A stretch of DNA of 64,000 nucleotides from CAVVNN01 sp963749605 (GCA_963749605.1 CAVVNN010000002.1:620001-684000); one strand, 5' to 3'; numbered from the stretch's first letter, positions 1 through 8,503 are shown. Translations and numbers: made by a program. The notes: a model not told the origin generated them from the letters alone.

Positions 1-185
1 AGGTCCGCCGCTCGCTGCACCCGCCCTTTTCCGGTGACCGCGCCGGCGATCGCGACCAGCGCCAGCGCGGCGGCGATCAGCACGAAAGCCCCGCCGAGCG
101 CCAGCGGCAGCGCCTGACCGCCCTCGCCCACACGGCGCCTCGGCGCAAGCTGGGGGCAGGGCTTGTCCTTACCGTCGAGATCCAT
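1..185 (-). CDS. TadG/Rv3654c-like pilus-locus membrane protein (partial)
   Basis: The gene starts with ATG at 185 and runs off the left edge, so only about 61 residues are visible. After a charged N-terminus ending in GEGGQALPLAL comes one long hydrophobic segment, then the helix GKGRVQRAADL. This GQAxPL-transmembrane-GxxQxAAD layout is that of TadG-like proteins of actinobacterial Flp/Tad loci, which are single-pass proteins with a mostly extracytoplasmic body. It is the last gene seen of a minus-strand run with two TadE-like genes and a degenerate ATPase-like gene. The C-terminal body is outside the window, so the exact subfamily is not certain. Confidence 0.7.
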   Translation of the reverse strand, partial: MDLDGKDKPCPQLAPRRRVGEGGQALPLALGGAFVLIAAALALVAIAGAVTGKGRVQRAAD

Positions 186-224
186 GTCCGCACCCTGGCG
201 GGCGCGGCCGCGAGCGTGGCGCGC

Positions 225-863
225 TCAGCTCGGCAATTGGGTGACGAAAGGCAGGCGGAAGTGAGCCCAGCGGCTACCGGGCTCTGGCAGGAGTCGGGCG
301 ACGAGGCGCGGGGGCAGGCCGCCGGCCGCGCCCGGCGAGAGGACGCCGGCGAGGGCTCGTCGCGCCGCGATCCAGCCGAGAGGTTGCTTGAGGATGCCGA
401 CCCGCACGCCCTGCTCGCGCAGGGCCCGCGTGGCCAGGGATATCAGGGCGCGATCCTCGCCGATGTCGGCGCGGAGCATCGCGGCAGAGGGCCCGACGCG
501 GCCGTCCTCGAGGACGGAGTGCAGGAGCCGCGGAGGCAGGTGCAGGACGCCGGTCGAGCCCCGCGCCACTGCGAGCGCTCCCGCGACCCCCTCGATTCCG
601 GCGGGGTCGGGCGGCAGCGTCAGCTGGCAAACCTGACCGCGCGAGGCGACGCCCGCCTGCGGCAGATGGGCCACGAGCCGCTCCTCCAGCGCGCGGGCCG
701 CGACCGTGGCGACGAGCCCAGGCCGTGGCGGCCTGCTCGTGGCGAGATCGATCAGCAGGCCGGCCCGGTCAGGGTGGGCCGCGGCGCAGGCGAGAGCCGC
801 AGCCGCCGGGCCAGCGCCGGCGGCGCCCCCCACCGAAGCGACGAGAACAACGGCGCCAGTCAT
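225..863 (-). CDS. Degenerate MinD/CpaE-like protein in Tad locus
   Basis: A 212-residue protein if it starts at ATG 863. An upstream in-frame start at 941 would overlap the preceding TadE-like gene by 53 bp. Residues about 4-20 (VVLVASVGGAAGAGPAAAAL) have the shape of a deviant Walker A of the MinD/CpaE family but lack its lysines. LLIDLA follows where those proteins carry the A' aspartate, and there are further hydrophobic strands. That suggests a P-loop-like fold that may not hydrolyse ATP. It sits between TadE-like and TadG-like genes, so a role in pilus or secretion-machine assembly is the natural guess. I do not recognise a named family. Confidence 0.5.
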   Translation of the reverse strand: MTGAVVLVASVGGAAGAGPAAAALACAAAHPDRAGLLIDLATSRPPRPGLVATVAARALEERLVAHLPQAGVASRGQVCQLTLPPDPAGIEGVAGALAVARGSTGVLHLPPRLLHSVLEDGRVGPSAAMLRADIGEDRALISLATRALREQGVRVGILKQPLGWIAARRALAGVLSPGAAGGLPPRLVARLLPEPGSRWAHFRLPFVTQLPS

Positions 864-888
864 CTGAGGGCGCACCTGGCCAAGCAGA

Positions 889-1221
889 TCAAGGACGCGG
901 GAGGGCGGCGGCGGAGCTGGAGACGGAGAGGTGCTCGGCAACGCTGGGCAGCGGCGACGGGGGTCGCAGCCGCACCGTCACGTTCCCGCCCCGGACCGAG
1001 ACGTCGACGTCGTCCCGCGCCCAGCCGGGCAGCGCAGCGCGGACTGCCGTTGCCGCCGAGCGACCCGAAGCGAGTGCCAGCGCCCCGGCCTCGGCGGCGC
1101 CATCGGCCAAGGTCAGTGCGTAGCCGGCGGCGAGCAGTTGCAGCGCGAGGAGGGCGGCGAGAAGCAGCGCCGGCAATCCAGCGACCAACTCGATAGATGC
1201 TTGGCCACGCGCGTCATCCAC
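889..1221 (-). CDS. TadE-like pseudopilin (second copy)
   Basis: A 110-residue protein with the TadE signature: a short N-terminus ending RGQASIELVAGLP followed by a single hydrophobic helix (about residues 14-36), then a small extracytoplasmic domain. The conserved glutamate just inside the helix (ASIELVA) is the feature recognised in type IV pilin-like and TadE proteins. It overlaps the upstream TadE-like gene by 8 bp, so the two are probably translationally coupled. TadE proteins are minor pseudopilins or membrane assembly factors of Flp pili. No prepilin peptidase or major pilin is visible here. Confidence 0.75.
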   Translation of the reverse strand: MDDARGQASIELVAGLPALLLAALLALQLLAAGYALTLADGAAEAGALALASGRSAATAVRAALPGWARDDVDVSVRGGNVTVRLRPPSPLPSVAEHLSVSSSAAALPRP

Positions 1222-1570
1222 CGGAGGGCTCCAGCCCGGTGGACGCCCCGACCCTCACCCGCGGCAACGCCGGGAACAGTCGCGGAACCGGCACCTGCAC
1301 CGACACCCCTTCGGAATCGTCGACCTTCGACCCGTCGCGCATCGCGGGCGGCAGCGTCCGGCGCGCCGCGGCCTCCGCGTCGCCGCCAACCAGGGCGGCC
1401 CGTGCTCCTGCCCGCGCGGCGACGCTCGCCGACCACAGCGCCTGCCCGGCAACGACGATCTGTGCCGCCACCAGGACCGCCAGCAGTAGAAATGGGACCG
1501 TCGCGATCAATTCGACCGAGGCGGTCCCGGCCTCCCTGTGGCCTGCCCTGCTGGCGGTCTGTGGCGGCAC
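1214..1570 (-). CDS. TadE-like pseudopilin (first copy)
   Basis: A 118-residue protein starting with GTG at 1570. The N-terminus EAGTASVELIATVPFLLL is a clear TadE motif: small residues, then S-V-E-L, then one transmembrane helix. The rest is a short extracytoplasmic tail. It is the first gene of the visible minus-strand pilus run and overlaps the next gene by 8 bp. Just upstream (1614-1637) is an AT-rich repeat and palindrome that may be its operator. A second in-tandem TadE-like gene is common in actinobacterial Tad loci. Confidence 0.75.
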   Translation of the reverse strand: MPPQTASRAGHREAGTASVELIATVPFLLLAVLVAAQIVVAGQALWSASVAARAGARAALVGGDAEAAARRTLPPAMRDGSKVDDSEGVSVQVPVPRLFPALPRVRVGASTGLEPSGG

Positions 1571-1613
1571 CGCTCAACCGTCCCATTGTTCGACAGACGC
1601 GTTGCCCGCACAG

Positions 1614-1637
1614 ATGAAAATTTCAGTGAAATTTCAC
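1614..1637. promoter_or_regulatory. AT-rich palindrome and 11-bp repeat upstream of TadE genes
   Basis: GTGAAATTTCAC (1626-1637) is a perfect 12-bp palindrome. It is abutted by TGAAAATTTCA (1615-1625), a near-palindrome. Read as direct repeats, ATGAAAATTTC (1614) and AGTGAAATTTC (1625) match at 8 of 11 positions with exact 11-bp spacing, like the PHO boxes elsewhere in the window. It lies about 45 bp upstream of the TadE start. Operator function is inferred. Confidence 0.45.
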
Positions 1638-1665
1638 GCGCGAAAGTGAAACAAGCTCTCGTTCG

Positions 1666-2016
1666 TCAGTAGGTGTTCGCCTCTATCCAGACCTTCCAGA
1701 TGGCGGCGACAGAGGCGCCGAGCAGCAGTATCCACAGGAGAGTGCCGCCACCGGTGGCGAAGAGCATGTCGGTGCCGGCGACGAGCAGGGCGATCAAACC
1801 CAGGGCCCCGTAGAGGATCGTGCGGCGTCCGTCGCTCAGCGTCGCCAGGGTGAGCTGGTTCTGGCGGCTGAGGACGTAGACCGTCCAGGCGATCGCCGCC
1901 AGGAAGCCCATCGTCAGCGCCGTGAAGATCGCTTCGGCGACGTTGCCGCCGCTGGGCGCGAAGGCGACCGCCAGCGCCAGCAACATGATGATCCCGACGT
2001 CGCGCGCGGTGCGCAT
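1666..2016 (-). CDS. Small three-helix membrane protein, unknown function
   Basis: A 116-residue protein with three or four hydrophobic helices (about residues 8-22, 29-50, 66-86 and 91-108) and little soluble sequence. I do not recognise a family. It is the last gene of the minus-strand run that starts with the PHP-glycosyltransferase fusion, 19 bp after a 79-residue membrane protein. It also has its own TACAAT box exactly 6 nt before the ATG, so it can probably be transcribed alone as a leaderless message. Position suggests a link to phosphate metabolism, but nothing in the sequence shows it. Confidence 0.6.
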   Translation of the reverse strand: MRTARDVGIIMLLALAVAFAPSGGNVAEAIFTALTMGFLAAIAWTVYVLSRQNQLTLATLSDGRRTILYGALGLIALLVAGTDMLFATGGGTLLWILLLGASVAAIWKVWIEANTY

Positions 2017-2022
2017 CCACCG

Positions 2023-2028
2023 ATTGTA
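2023..2028 (-). promoter_or_regulatory. Leaderless -10 box
   Basis: TACAAT on the minus strand followed by 6 nt and then the ATG at 2016. This spacing is that of leaderless transcripts, where the start codon is +1. Confidence 0.55.
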
Positions 2029-2035
2029 CGTCCTG

Positions 2036-2275
2036 CTACTTCTTGGTCATCGCGACAATGCCGACGATAACTGCAGCTGCGGTGGCGACCAGGGCGAGCG
2101 CGGCGAGCGCGGCGGCCGCGCTCGCCGCCAGCGGCCGTTCGTCCCGGCTGAGGTCGGCGAAGCGGGCGGCGCCCCAGATTGCGATCGAGAAGACGAAGGT
2201 CACCCCCACCCCGGCGACTAGAGACGCCACCAGCGTCTGCAGCAACTCCTTGCCCTGTACGACGATCGCCAACAT
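2036..2275 (-). CDS. Small two-helix membrane protein
   Basis: A 79-residue protein starting at ATG 2275, 4 bp after the PiT stop. Two hydrophobic helices (about residues 8-33 and 50-76) flank a short charged loop, FADLSRDERPL. There is no recognised domain. The tight spacing behind the PiT transporter suggests co-translation and perhaps an accessory role to the permease, but this is inference. It is too small for family assignment by eye. Confidence 0.55.
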   Translation of the reverse strand: MLAIVVQGKELLQTLVASLVAGVGVTFVFSIAIWGAARFADLSRDERPLAASAAAALAALALVATAAAVIVGIVAMTKK

Positions 2276-2279
2276 CGGC

Positions 2280-3381
2280 TCAAGCGGCCGGCACCGGCGC
2301 GCCCTGTTGAGCACGCCGCGCGAAGACGGCGGCGACGAGCGACAGGGAGGCGAGCGTGACCAGCACCGGTCCCAGCGCCCCGGTGCCGAAGATCCTGGTG
2401 AGGCCGAAGGCGGCGGCGCCAATCGCGGCCGCCGCCGGCAGGGTCAGCAGCCAGGCGACGACGATGTTGCCGGCCACCCCCCAGCGCACCGCCGAGACCC
2501 GCTTGGCGGCGCCGGCGCCCATCACCCCGCCGTTGATCACGTGCGTGGTCGAGAGCGGGAATCCGAAGTGCGTGGAGACGAGGATCACCGCCGCGCCCGC
2601 GCCCTGCGCCGAGAAGCCCTGCGCCGCGTCCATCTTGATGATGCGCGTCCCGGTGGTGCGAATGATCCGCCAGCCGCCGCTGTAGGTGCCGAGCGCGATC
2701 GCCGTCGCGGCCGAGACGATCACCCAGAGTCGGCGGGTCGGCGTTGGCGCCGAGCGTGCCGTTGGCGATCAGGGCGAGGGTGATCACGCCCATCGTCTTC
2801 TGCGCGTCGTTTGTCGCCATGCGCGAGCGCCAGCAACCCGCCCGAGACGATCTGCCCGTGGCGGAAACCACGCGCTCACCGGGCCCGGCCGCTGCCGCCC
2901 GACGACGCGGTAGACGAGCCCGATCGAGAGCCCGGCGACGACGAAGGCGAGCACCGGGGCGATCAGCGCCGGGATCAGCACTTTGCCGACCAGCCCGTCG
3001 GCGAGCACCGCGTCGATACCCGCCGCAGCCACGCCGAGCCGACCACCCCGCCGATCAGACGCGTGCGAAGAGCTCGACGGGAGGCCGAAGGACCAGGTGA
3101 TCAGGTTCCAGGCGATCGCCCCGATCAGTCCGGCGAAGACGACGTCGGCGTGATCACGTCCGAGCGTCGACGACATCGTTGGCGACCGTCGCCGCGACCG
3201 AGATCGAGATGAAGGCGCCGACGAAGTTGAGCAGCGAGGCGACCCCGATCGCCACCGACGGCCGCGCCGCCCCGGTCGAGATCGAGGTCGCGACGACGTT
3301 CGCGGTGTCGTGGAAGCCGTTGGTGAAGTCGAAGGCGAGCGCCGTGCCGACGACGATGACGAGGATGACGTCCGAGCTCAC
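2280..3381 (-). pseudogene. pit: PiT-family inorganic phosphate transporter, frameshifted as read
   Basis: Starts with GTG at 3381, 5 bp after the DUF47 stop, and ends at 2280. Pieced across three frames, it shows all PiT landmarks in order: TNGFHDTANVVATSIST, FVGAFIS, GLIGAIAWNLITW, GLPSSSSHA, LIGGVVGS, HATNDAQKTMGV and STTHVINGGVMGAG. The two GANDVAN-like and SSSSHA/STTH half-repeats are the family's duplicated core. Seven single-base indels (near 3168, 3150, 3062, 3030, 2873, 2818 and 2732) interrupt it. Their net effect (+1) accounts exactly for the length of 1102 bp, and there are no other disabling changes. I therefore think a functional permease of about 367 residues was mis-sequenced. 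It would import phosphate with a cation, partnered with the adjacent DUF47 protein. Confidence 0.8.
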
Positions 3382-3386
3382 GAGCT

Positions 3387-4007
3387 TCAGCTGTTCTTGA
3401 TCACTATGCCCTCGATGATCTGGGCGGCGGTCTCGGTCGCGTCGATCGCGTTCTCGAGCACCGCGAACATGTCCTTCCAACGGATCACGACCATCGGGTC
3501 GATCCCGTTGGAGAAGAGCGAGGCGACGGCGTCGCGGGAGATCCGGTCGCCATCGTTCTCGAGCCGGTGGATCTCGATCCAGTAGCGGTCGAGGTCCTTG
3601 AACTCGGGCAGGTGCTCGAGCCCCTCGGCGAGCTGCTCGCAGGCCCCGACAAGCACCTTCGTCAGCGCCTGCGCCTGAGCCATCGGGGCCTCGATCTGGT
3701 AGAGCCCGAGGAAGTCGGCCGCCTCCTCGGTGTAGTCGACGATGTCGTCCATTTGGTCGCCAGCCCGTAGATGTCCTCGCGATCGATCGGCGTCACGAAG
3801 GTGGAATTCAGCCGCTGGACGATGTCGTGCGTGATCCGGTCGCCCTCCTGCTCCGCCAGAGGATCTCACGGCCGAGCCCCTGTCGTCGGGCCAGGAACCC
3901 ATCATCTCGTCGAGCAGCCGCGCCGCGTGGACGGTTGTTCTTGGCCCGCCTCTATGAAGAGACTCGAAGAAGCTGTCGTCACGAGGAAGAAACGAGAGGC
4001 GAGCCAC
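3387..4007 (-). pseudogene. DUF47 PhoU-like Pit accessory protein, frameshifted as read
   Basis: Starts with GTG at 4007, 8 bp after the ppk stop with AGGA in front. About 206 residues once repaired. The first residues ARLSFLPRDDSFF and the later EGDRITHDIVQRLNSTFVTP, DREDIYGLATKMDDIVDY and LENDGDRISRDAVASLF are typical of DUF47/PhoU-like proteins that accompany PiT transporters; the EGDRITHD and ENDGDRISRD repeats are the metal-binding helices. Five indels near 3961, 3935, 3881, 3859 and 3753 break the N-terminal 250 bp. The remaining C-terminal part reads cleanly to TGA at 3387. Length is a multiple of three overall. The protein likely controls the adjacent PiT permease. Confidence 0.8.
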
Positions 4008-4015
4008 GGTCAATC

Positions 4016-6139
4016 CTAGTGTTCGGTCCGGTCGCTCAGCCTCGTCGCCGCCGCGAGCTGCTCGGCGGCCCGCGCCGCATGGCGCTCGCGCAGCTCCTCC
4101 TGGACGCTGCGCCGCTGCCCCTCGGGGACAGCCAGCCGGCTCCAGGCGCCGTCGGCGCCGAGCTCCCAGGCGTTCGCGTTCTCGGCGAAGCAGCGCTCCA
4201 GCACGTCGAGCATCTCGGCTTTCAGCTCGGGGTCCTCGACCGGCGTCACCAGCTCGACCCGGCTGTCGAGGTTGCGCGGCATCAGGTCGGCGGAGCCCAT
4301 CAGCACCCTGGTCTCCTCGCCGCACTGGAAGGCGTAGACGCGGGAATGCTCGAGGAAGCGTCCGACGATCGAGACGACGCGGATGTTCTCGGAGATGCCC
4401 GGCACGCCGGGGCGCAGGCAGCAGATGCCGCGCACGTTGAGGTCGACCCGCACCCCGGCCCGCGACGCCTCGTACAGCGCCTGGATGCAGCCCGCGTCGA
4501 CCAGCGAGTTCATCTTCAGCGCGATCCGCGCACCTTCGCCCGCCCGGTGCGCCTCGACCGTGCGCTCGATCTCCTCGAGGATCCGGTCGCGCATCGTCGT
4601 CGGCGAGACCAGCACCTTGCGGTACTCGGCCGGCCGGCCGTAGCCGGTGAGGAAGTTGAACATCTCGGCGACGTCGGCCCCGATGTCGGGGTCGGCGGTG
4701 AAGAGACCGAAGTCGGTGTAGAGGCGGGCCGTCTTCGGGTGGTAGTTGCCGGTCCCGATGTGGACGTACTCGCGCACCCGGTCGCCCTCGCGCCGGGCGA
4801 CGAGGATCGCCTTGACGTGGGTCTTCAGCCCCGGGATGCCGTAGACGACGTGCACGCCCGCCTCCTCGAGCGACTTCGCCCAATGGATGTTCGCCGCCTC
4901 GTCGAAGCGGGCTTTCAGCTCGACCATGCAGACCGCCTGCTTGCCGCGTTCCGACGCGCGGATCAGCCCCGGCACCAGCGGGGAGTCGTCGCTGGTCCGG
5001 TACACGGTCTGCTTGATCGCCAGCACGTCGGGGTCGACAACCGCCTGCTCGACGAAGCGCTCGACCGAGGTGGCGAAGGATTCGTAGGGATGGTGGACGA
5101 GCAGATCGCGCTGGCGGATCGCCGCGAACATGTCTACCGGCTCCTCCTCCTCGCCCTGCAGGCGCGGCTGGGTAACCGGCGCCCAGGGCGAGAAGCGCAG
5201 CTCGGTGTGGCCGGGGACGTCGGCGATGTCGCCGAGATCGGCGAGGTCGATCAGCCCGTCGACGTCGTAGACCTCGCGTTCTTCGAGGCGCAGCGCGTCG
5301 ATCAGCTGCTCGCGCAGCTTCGGGTTCATCCCGGCCGCGATCTCCAACCGGACGACCTCGCCGAAGCGGCGGCGGCGCAGCTCGTCCTGGACTGCCTGCA
5401 AGAGGTCGTCGGCCTCGTCGCTGACGGTGAAGTCGGCGTCCCGCGTGACCCGGAAGTAGCCGTGGTCGATCACCTCGGCGCCGGGGAAGAGCGCGTCGAG
5501 GTTGGCTGCGATCGCCTCCTCCAGCGGCACGAAGGACTCGCCGTCCCGCCCGACCGGCAGGAAGCGGCCCAGGAGCTCCTTCGGCACCTTGACCCGGGCG
5601 ATGATCTCGACCCCGCTGTCGGGGTCGCGCAGGAGCACGCCGAGGCTGAGCGAGAGGTTGGAGATGTAGGGGAAGGGACGCCCCAGCCCGATCACCAGCG
5701 GGGTCAGCGCGGGGAACACCTGCTCGTGGAAGCGCCGGTCGATCTCGCGCCGCTCCTCCGCGCTCGCGGTCTGCAGCGAGACGATCCTGATCCCGTGCTC
5801 CTCAAGCGCCGGGCGCAGCTCGCCGCCGAAGCAGGCGTGCAGGCGGCGGTCGAGGTCGAGCACGCGACCCTGGATCGCGTCGATCTGCTCGCTCGGGGCG
5901 AGCCCGTCGGGGCCGCGGGCGTCGATGCCGGCGTCGAGCTGGTCGAACAGCCCGGCGACCCGCACCATGAAGAACTCGTCCAGGTTGGAGGCATAGATCG
6001 CACAGAACCTGAGCCGCTCCAGCAGCGGCATATCGGATTCCTCGGCAAGCTCCAGCACCCGCTGGTTGAAGTCGAGCCAGGAGAGCTCGCGATTGAAGTA
6101 AAGAGCCGGATCGTCGATCGGGCCATCGTACTGAGACAC
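4016..6139 (-). CDS. ppk: Polyphosphate kinase 1
   Basis: A 707-residue protein of normal PPK1 length. PPK1 reversibly transfers the ATP terminal phosphate to polyphosphate. The N domain starts ALYFNRELSWLDFNQRVLELA, followed by NLDEFFMVRVAGL. The head domain and two phospholipase-D-like catalytic domains follow, with VELKARFDEAANIHW, the histidine-bearing HIGTGNYHPKTARLYTD (the autophosphorylated His family motif) and GSADLMPRNLDSRVEL near the C-terminus. It lies 19 bp after the PHP-glycosyltransferase gene and 8 bp before the DUF47 gene, so it is probably part of the PHO-box-driven operon. With ppx and CHAD proteins nearby, the locus handles polyphosphate storage. Confidence 0.97.
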   Translation of the reverse strand: MSQYDGPIDDPALYFNRELSWLDFNQRVLELAEESDMPLLERLRFCAIYASNLDEFFMVRVAGLFDQLDAGIDARGPDGLAPSEQIDAIQGRVLDLDRRLHACFGGELRPALEEHGIRIVSLQTASAEERREIDRRFHEQVFPALTPLVIGLGRPFPYISNLSLSLGVLLRDPDSGVEIIARVKVPKELLGRFLPVGRDGESFVPLEEAIAANLDALFPGAEVIDHGYFRVTRDADFTVSDEADDLLQAVQDELRRRRFGEVVRLEIAAGMNPKLREQLIDALRLEEREVYDVDGLIDLADLGDIADVPGHTELRFSPWAPVTQPRLQGEEEEPVDMFAAIRQRDLLVHHPYESFATSVERFVEQAVVDPDVLAIKQTVYRTSDDSPLVPGLIRASERGKQAVCMVELKARFDEAANIHWAKSLEEAGVHVVYGIPGLKTHVKAILVARREGDRVREYVHIGTGNYHPKTARLYTDFGLFTADPDIGADVAEMFNFLTGYGRPAEYRKVLVSPTTMRDRILEEIERTVEAHRAGEGARIALKMNSLVDAGCIQALYEASRAGVRVDLNVRGICCLRPGVPGISENIRVVSIVGRFLEHSRVYAFQCGEETRVLMGSADLMPRNLDSRVELVTPVEDPELKAEMLDVLERCFAENANAWELGADGAWSRLAVPEGQRRSVQEELRERHAARAAEQLAAATRLSDRTEH

Positions 6140-6158
6140 GAGGGCCGCCCCGACAGCC

Positions 6159-8438
6159 TCAGGCGACGCGGGCGAGCGCCTGCCGCTCGCCCGTGGCCAC
6201 AGCGTCGCCGAGCGTGCGACGGTAGCCGGCGGCGAGCTGATCCAGCGCCCGCTCCCACGAGCGACACCGGGCGGCGCGGGCGGCGGCGGCGCCGAGGTGG
6301 CGCCGCAGCAGCGGCGAGGAGGCGAGCTGGAGGACGGCGCCGGCGAGATGGTCGGGGTCGGGACGGCAGAGCAGGCCCGTGTGCCGGTTCTCGACCAGCG
6401 CCGCCGGCCCGCCCTCGGCGACGGCGACCACCGGCAGCCCGCTCGCGCCCGCCTCGACGATCACCTGGCCGTAGGTGTCGGTGCTGCTGCAGAAGAGGAA
6501 GACGTCGGCGCTGGCGTAGGCGCGCGCCAGGTCCTCGTCCTCGAGCCAGCCGAGGAAGGTGGCGCGATCGCCCAATCGAGACCGCAACTCCGCCTCCTCC
6601 GGCCCGCCGCCGGCCAGCAGCAGGTGCAGCCGCGGGTCCGAGGCGTGCGCGCGCAGGAAGCTCTCGGCGAGCAGGTCGACGCCCTTCTCGCTGCTGAGCC
6701 GGCCGGCGTAGAGGACCTTCAGCTCGCCGGGAAAGGCGGCGCGATCCGCCTTCTCGGGGTCGAAACGATCGGTGTCGACGCCGCGCTCCCAACGGCCGAG
6801 CCGGGCGGGGTCGACGCCGATCCGAGACAGGGAGGCGTCCGCCGCCGGGCTCGGCGAGAGGATCAGCGAGGGAGCGCCGTAGAAGGCCCGCAGCGCGATC
6901 TCGGCCATCGCCTCCAATCCGTCCTCCCCACTCCGCAGCCGCGCGTAGGCGCCCAGCTCGGTGTGGTAGCTGCCGAGGAGCGGCATCCCGGTGACGCGAC
7001 CGAGCAGGGTGGCGGCGACGCCGGCCGGGCCGGGCGCGGTGACGTGAACCAGGTCGTAGCGCCCCTCGGCCAGGGTCTCGACCAGGTCGGTCAGGCCGGG
7101 CACGCCCAGCTTCATCCCGGCGTAGAAGGGGACTTCCAGCTCGGCGGCGGCGGGCAGGCGCCGGTCGACGCCGGCGTCGGTTCCGACGACCTCGACCTCG
7201 AAGCCGGCGACCCCGCGCTCGCGGATCTGCTCGATCGTGTGGGTCACGCCATGCATCGAGCCGATCCCGTCGGCGATCAGCGCGACCCGCCGCGGCTCGC
7301 CCTTGCGAGCGGAGAGCTTCGCCTTCTCGGCGCCGAGGAAGGCCACCGAAGGCGCGTAGGGCACCGCCGGCAGCAGAGCCTCGAAGAGACCGGACGCCGC
7401 CGAAAGCGCGTCGCCTCGGGCGGCGGCCTCGGCGCCGGCGCCGACGGCGAGGCGCAGGCGCCGCTCGTGGATGCGGCGGGCGCGACGGTAGAGGTCGGCG
7501 TGGGAGAAGCCGTCGGCCTGCAGATGGTCGAGCAGCTCGCGCCCTCGCATCTTCAGCCCCAGGCTTCGCAGCCAGGCCTCGAGCAGCGCCCGGGCATCGT
7601 CGGGGCCGATGTCGGTGGCGACCTTCCCCTCGCGGGCGGCGCCCTCGCCGATAACTCGCTGGGCCATCTTCAACACGGCGGAGGGATCGGGCGAGCCGCC
7701 CTCGCCGTCATGTCCGTCGAGGACCAGGGCGCGGGTGGCAAGCGCCATCGCCGCGTGCGCCCACTTGGCGGCGCTGCCCTGCTCGCCGCCGGCGACGACG
7801 TCGTCGCCGCGACGCAGGTGGCGCAGAAACTCTTCCGGCGTGGCGGCGACCGGCGCCTCGGTGAAGGTGCGGCCGATATCCACGCCGGCGTGATCGTCGG
7901 AACCGCCGATCCCGATGCCGCCGTGCGTCTCGATGTAGACGGAGGTGGGCATGTTGAGCTCGGCGGCTCGCGAGCCGTTGCGCACCTCCCAGACCCCGAA
8001 CAGCTCCGCCAGCAGACGGCGGTGGCGCTGGGCGAGGGGCGCGTCGACGTTGTAGAACGGGTGCGCCAGGGCGCAGGCGATCTCGTTCCGGTCAAGGTAT
8101 GCGGCGCAGGCGACGACATCGCCGGAATGAGCCTGCAGCCACTCATGGTCCCCGGGAGTGATCCCGTAGCAGAGGACGTGAACCGCCTGGGGCTCGCCGA
8201 CGAAGCGGGCGGTCAGCTCCTCGGAGACGAAGCAATCGGGACGGCTGGCCAGCTCGAGGCAGCCGTCGATCGTGTCGTGGTCGGTGATCGTGACGAAGTC
8301 CATCCCACGGCGCTTCGCCAGCTCGTAGACCTCCTCGGGCGGCGTCGCGCACTCCGGCAGCCCGAGCGATCGCTGGACTCCGAGCCGCGAGAGCTGCGAG
8401 GCGGTGGAATGGCAGTGCATGTCAACTCGGGAAGTCAT
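6159..8438 (-). CDS. PHP-domain / GT4 glycosyltransferase fusion
   Basis: A 759-residue two-domain protein. Start ATG 8438 is preceded by AGGGAGAC. Residues 1 to about 220 form a PHP metallo-phosphoesterase-like domain: DMHCHSTAS, FVTITDHDTIDG, CALAHPFY and GIGGSDDHAG supply the metal-binding His/Asp set. After a helical linker (about 220-360) comes a GT-B glycosyltransferase: VALIADGIGSMHGVTHTI, then WERGVDTDRF, VLYAGRLSSEKGVDLL, a glycine-rich nucleotide loop and DTYGQVIVEAGASGLPVVA. The RGVD and E-x7-E-type motifs resemble GT4 enzymes of the PimB/MgtA/SqdX group, which glycosylate lipids. An 11-bp repeat array lies 66-109 bp upstream. Lipid glycosylation during phosphate starvation is my inference; the role of the PHP half is unknown. 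Confidence 0.85.
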   Translation of the reverse strand: MTSRVDMHCHSTASQLSRLGVQRSLGLPECATPPEEVYELAKRRGMDFVTITDHDTIDGCLELASRPDCFVSEELTARFVGEPQAVHVLCYGITPGDHEWLQAHSGDVVACAAYLDRNEIACALAHPFYNVDAPLAQRHRRLLAELFGVWEVRNGSRAAELNMPTSVYIETHGGIGIGGSDDHAGVDIGRTFTEAPVAATPEEFLRHLRRGDDVVAGGEQGSAAKWAHAAMALATRALVLDGHDGEGGSPDPSAVLKMAQRVIGEGAAREGKVATDIGPDDARALLEAWLRSLGLKMRGRELLDHLQADGFSHADLYRRARRIHERRLRLAVGAGAEAAARGDALSAASGLFEALLPAVPYAPSVAFLGAEKAKLSARKGEPRRVALIADGIGSMHGVTHTIEQIRERGVAGFEVEVVGTDAGVDRRLPAAAELEVPFYAGMKLGVPGLTDLVETLAEGRYDLVHVTAPGPAGVAATLLGRVTGMPLLGSYHTELGAYARLRSGEDGLEAMAEIALRAFYGAPSLILSPSPAADASLSRIGVDPARLGRWERGVDTDRFDPEKADRAAFPGELKVLYAGRLSSEKGVDLLAESFLRAHASDPRLHLLLAGGGPEEAELRSRLGDRATFLGWLEDEDLARAYASADVFLFCSSTDTYGQVIVEAGASGLPVVAVAEGGPAALVENRHTGLLCRPDPDHLAGAVLQLASSPLLRRHLGAAAARAARCRSWERALDQLAAGYRRTLGDAVATGERQALARVA

Positions 8439-8503
8439 CGGTGTCTCCCTTGTCTCGTATTCGCTTTCTCGCTCACCAGAATGCGCGAATAGCAGGGAGA
8501 ACT

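Noticed and set aside
3827..6697. A 956-codon plus-strand open frame opposite ppk
   Set aside because: Antisense to a clear ppk gene; the protein is E/R/D/V-biased with no domain, the expected shadow of GC-rich coding on the other strand.
6297..8492. A 731-codon plus-strand open frame opposite the PHP-GT4 gene
   Set aside because: Composition is that of antisense to GC-rich coding sequence; the minus strand holds clear PHP and GT motifs.
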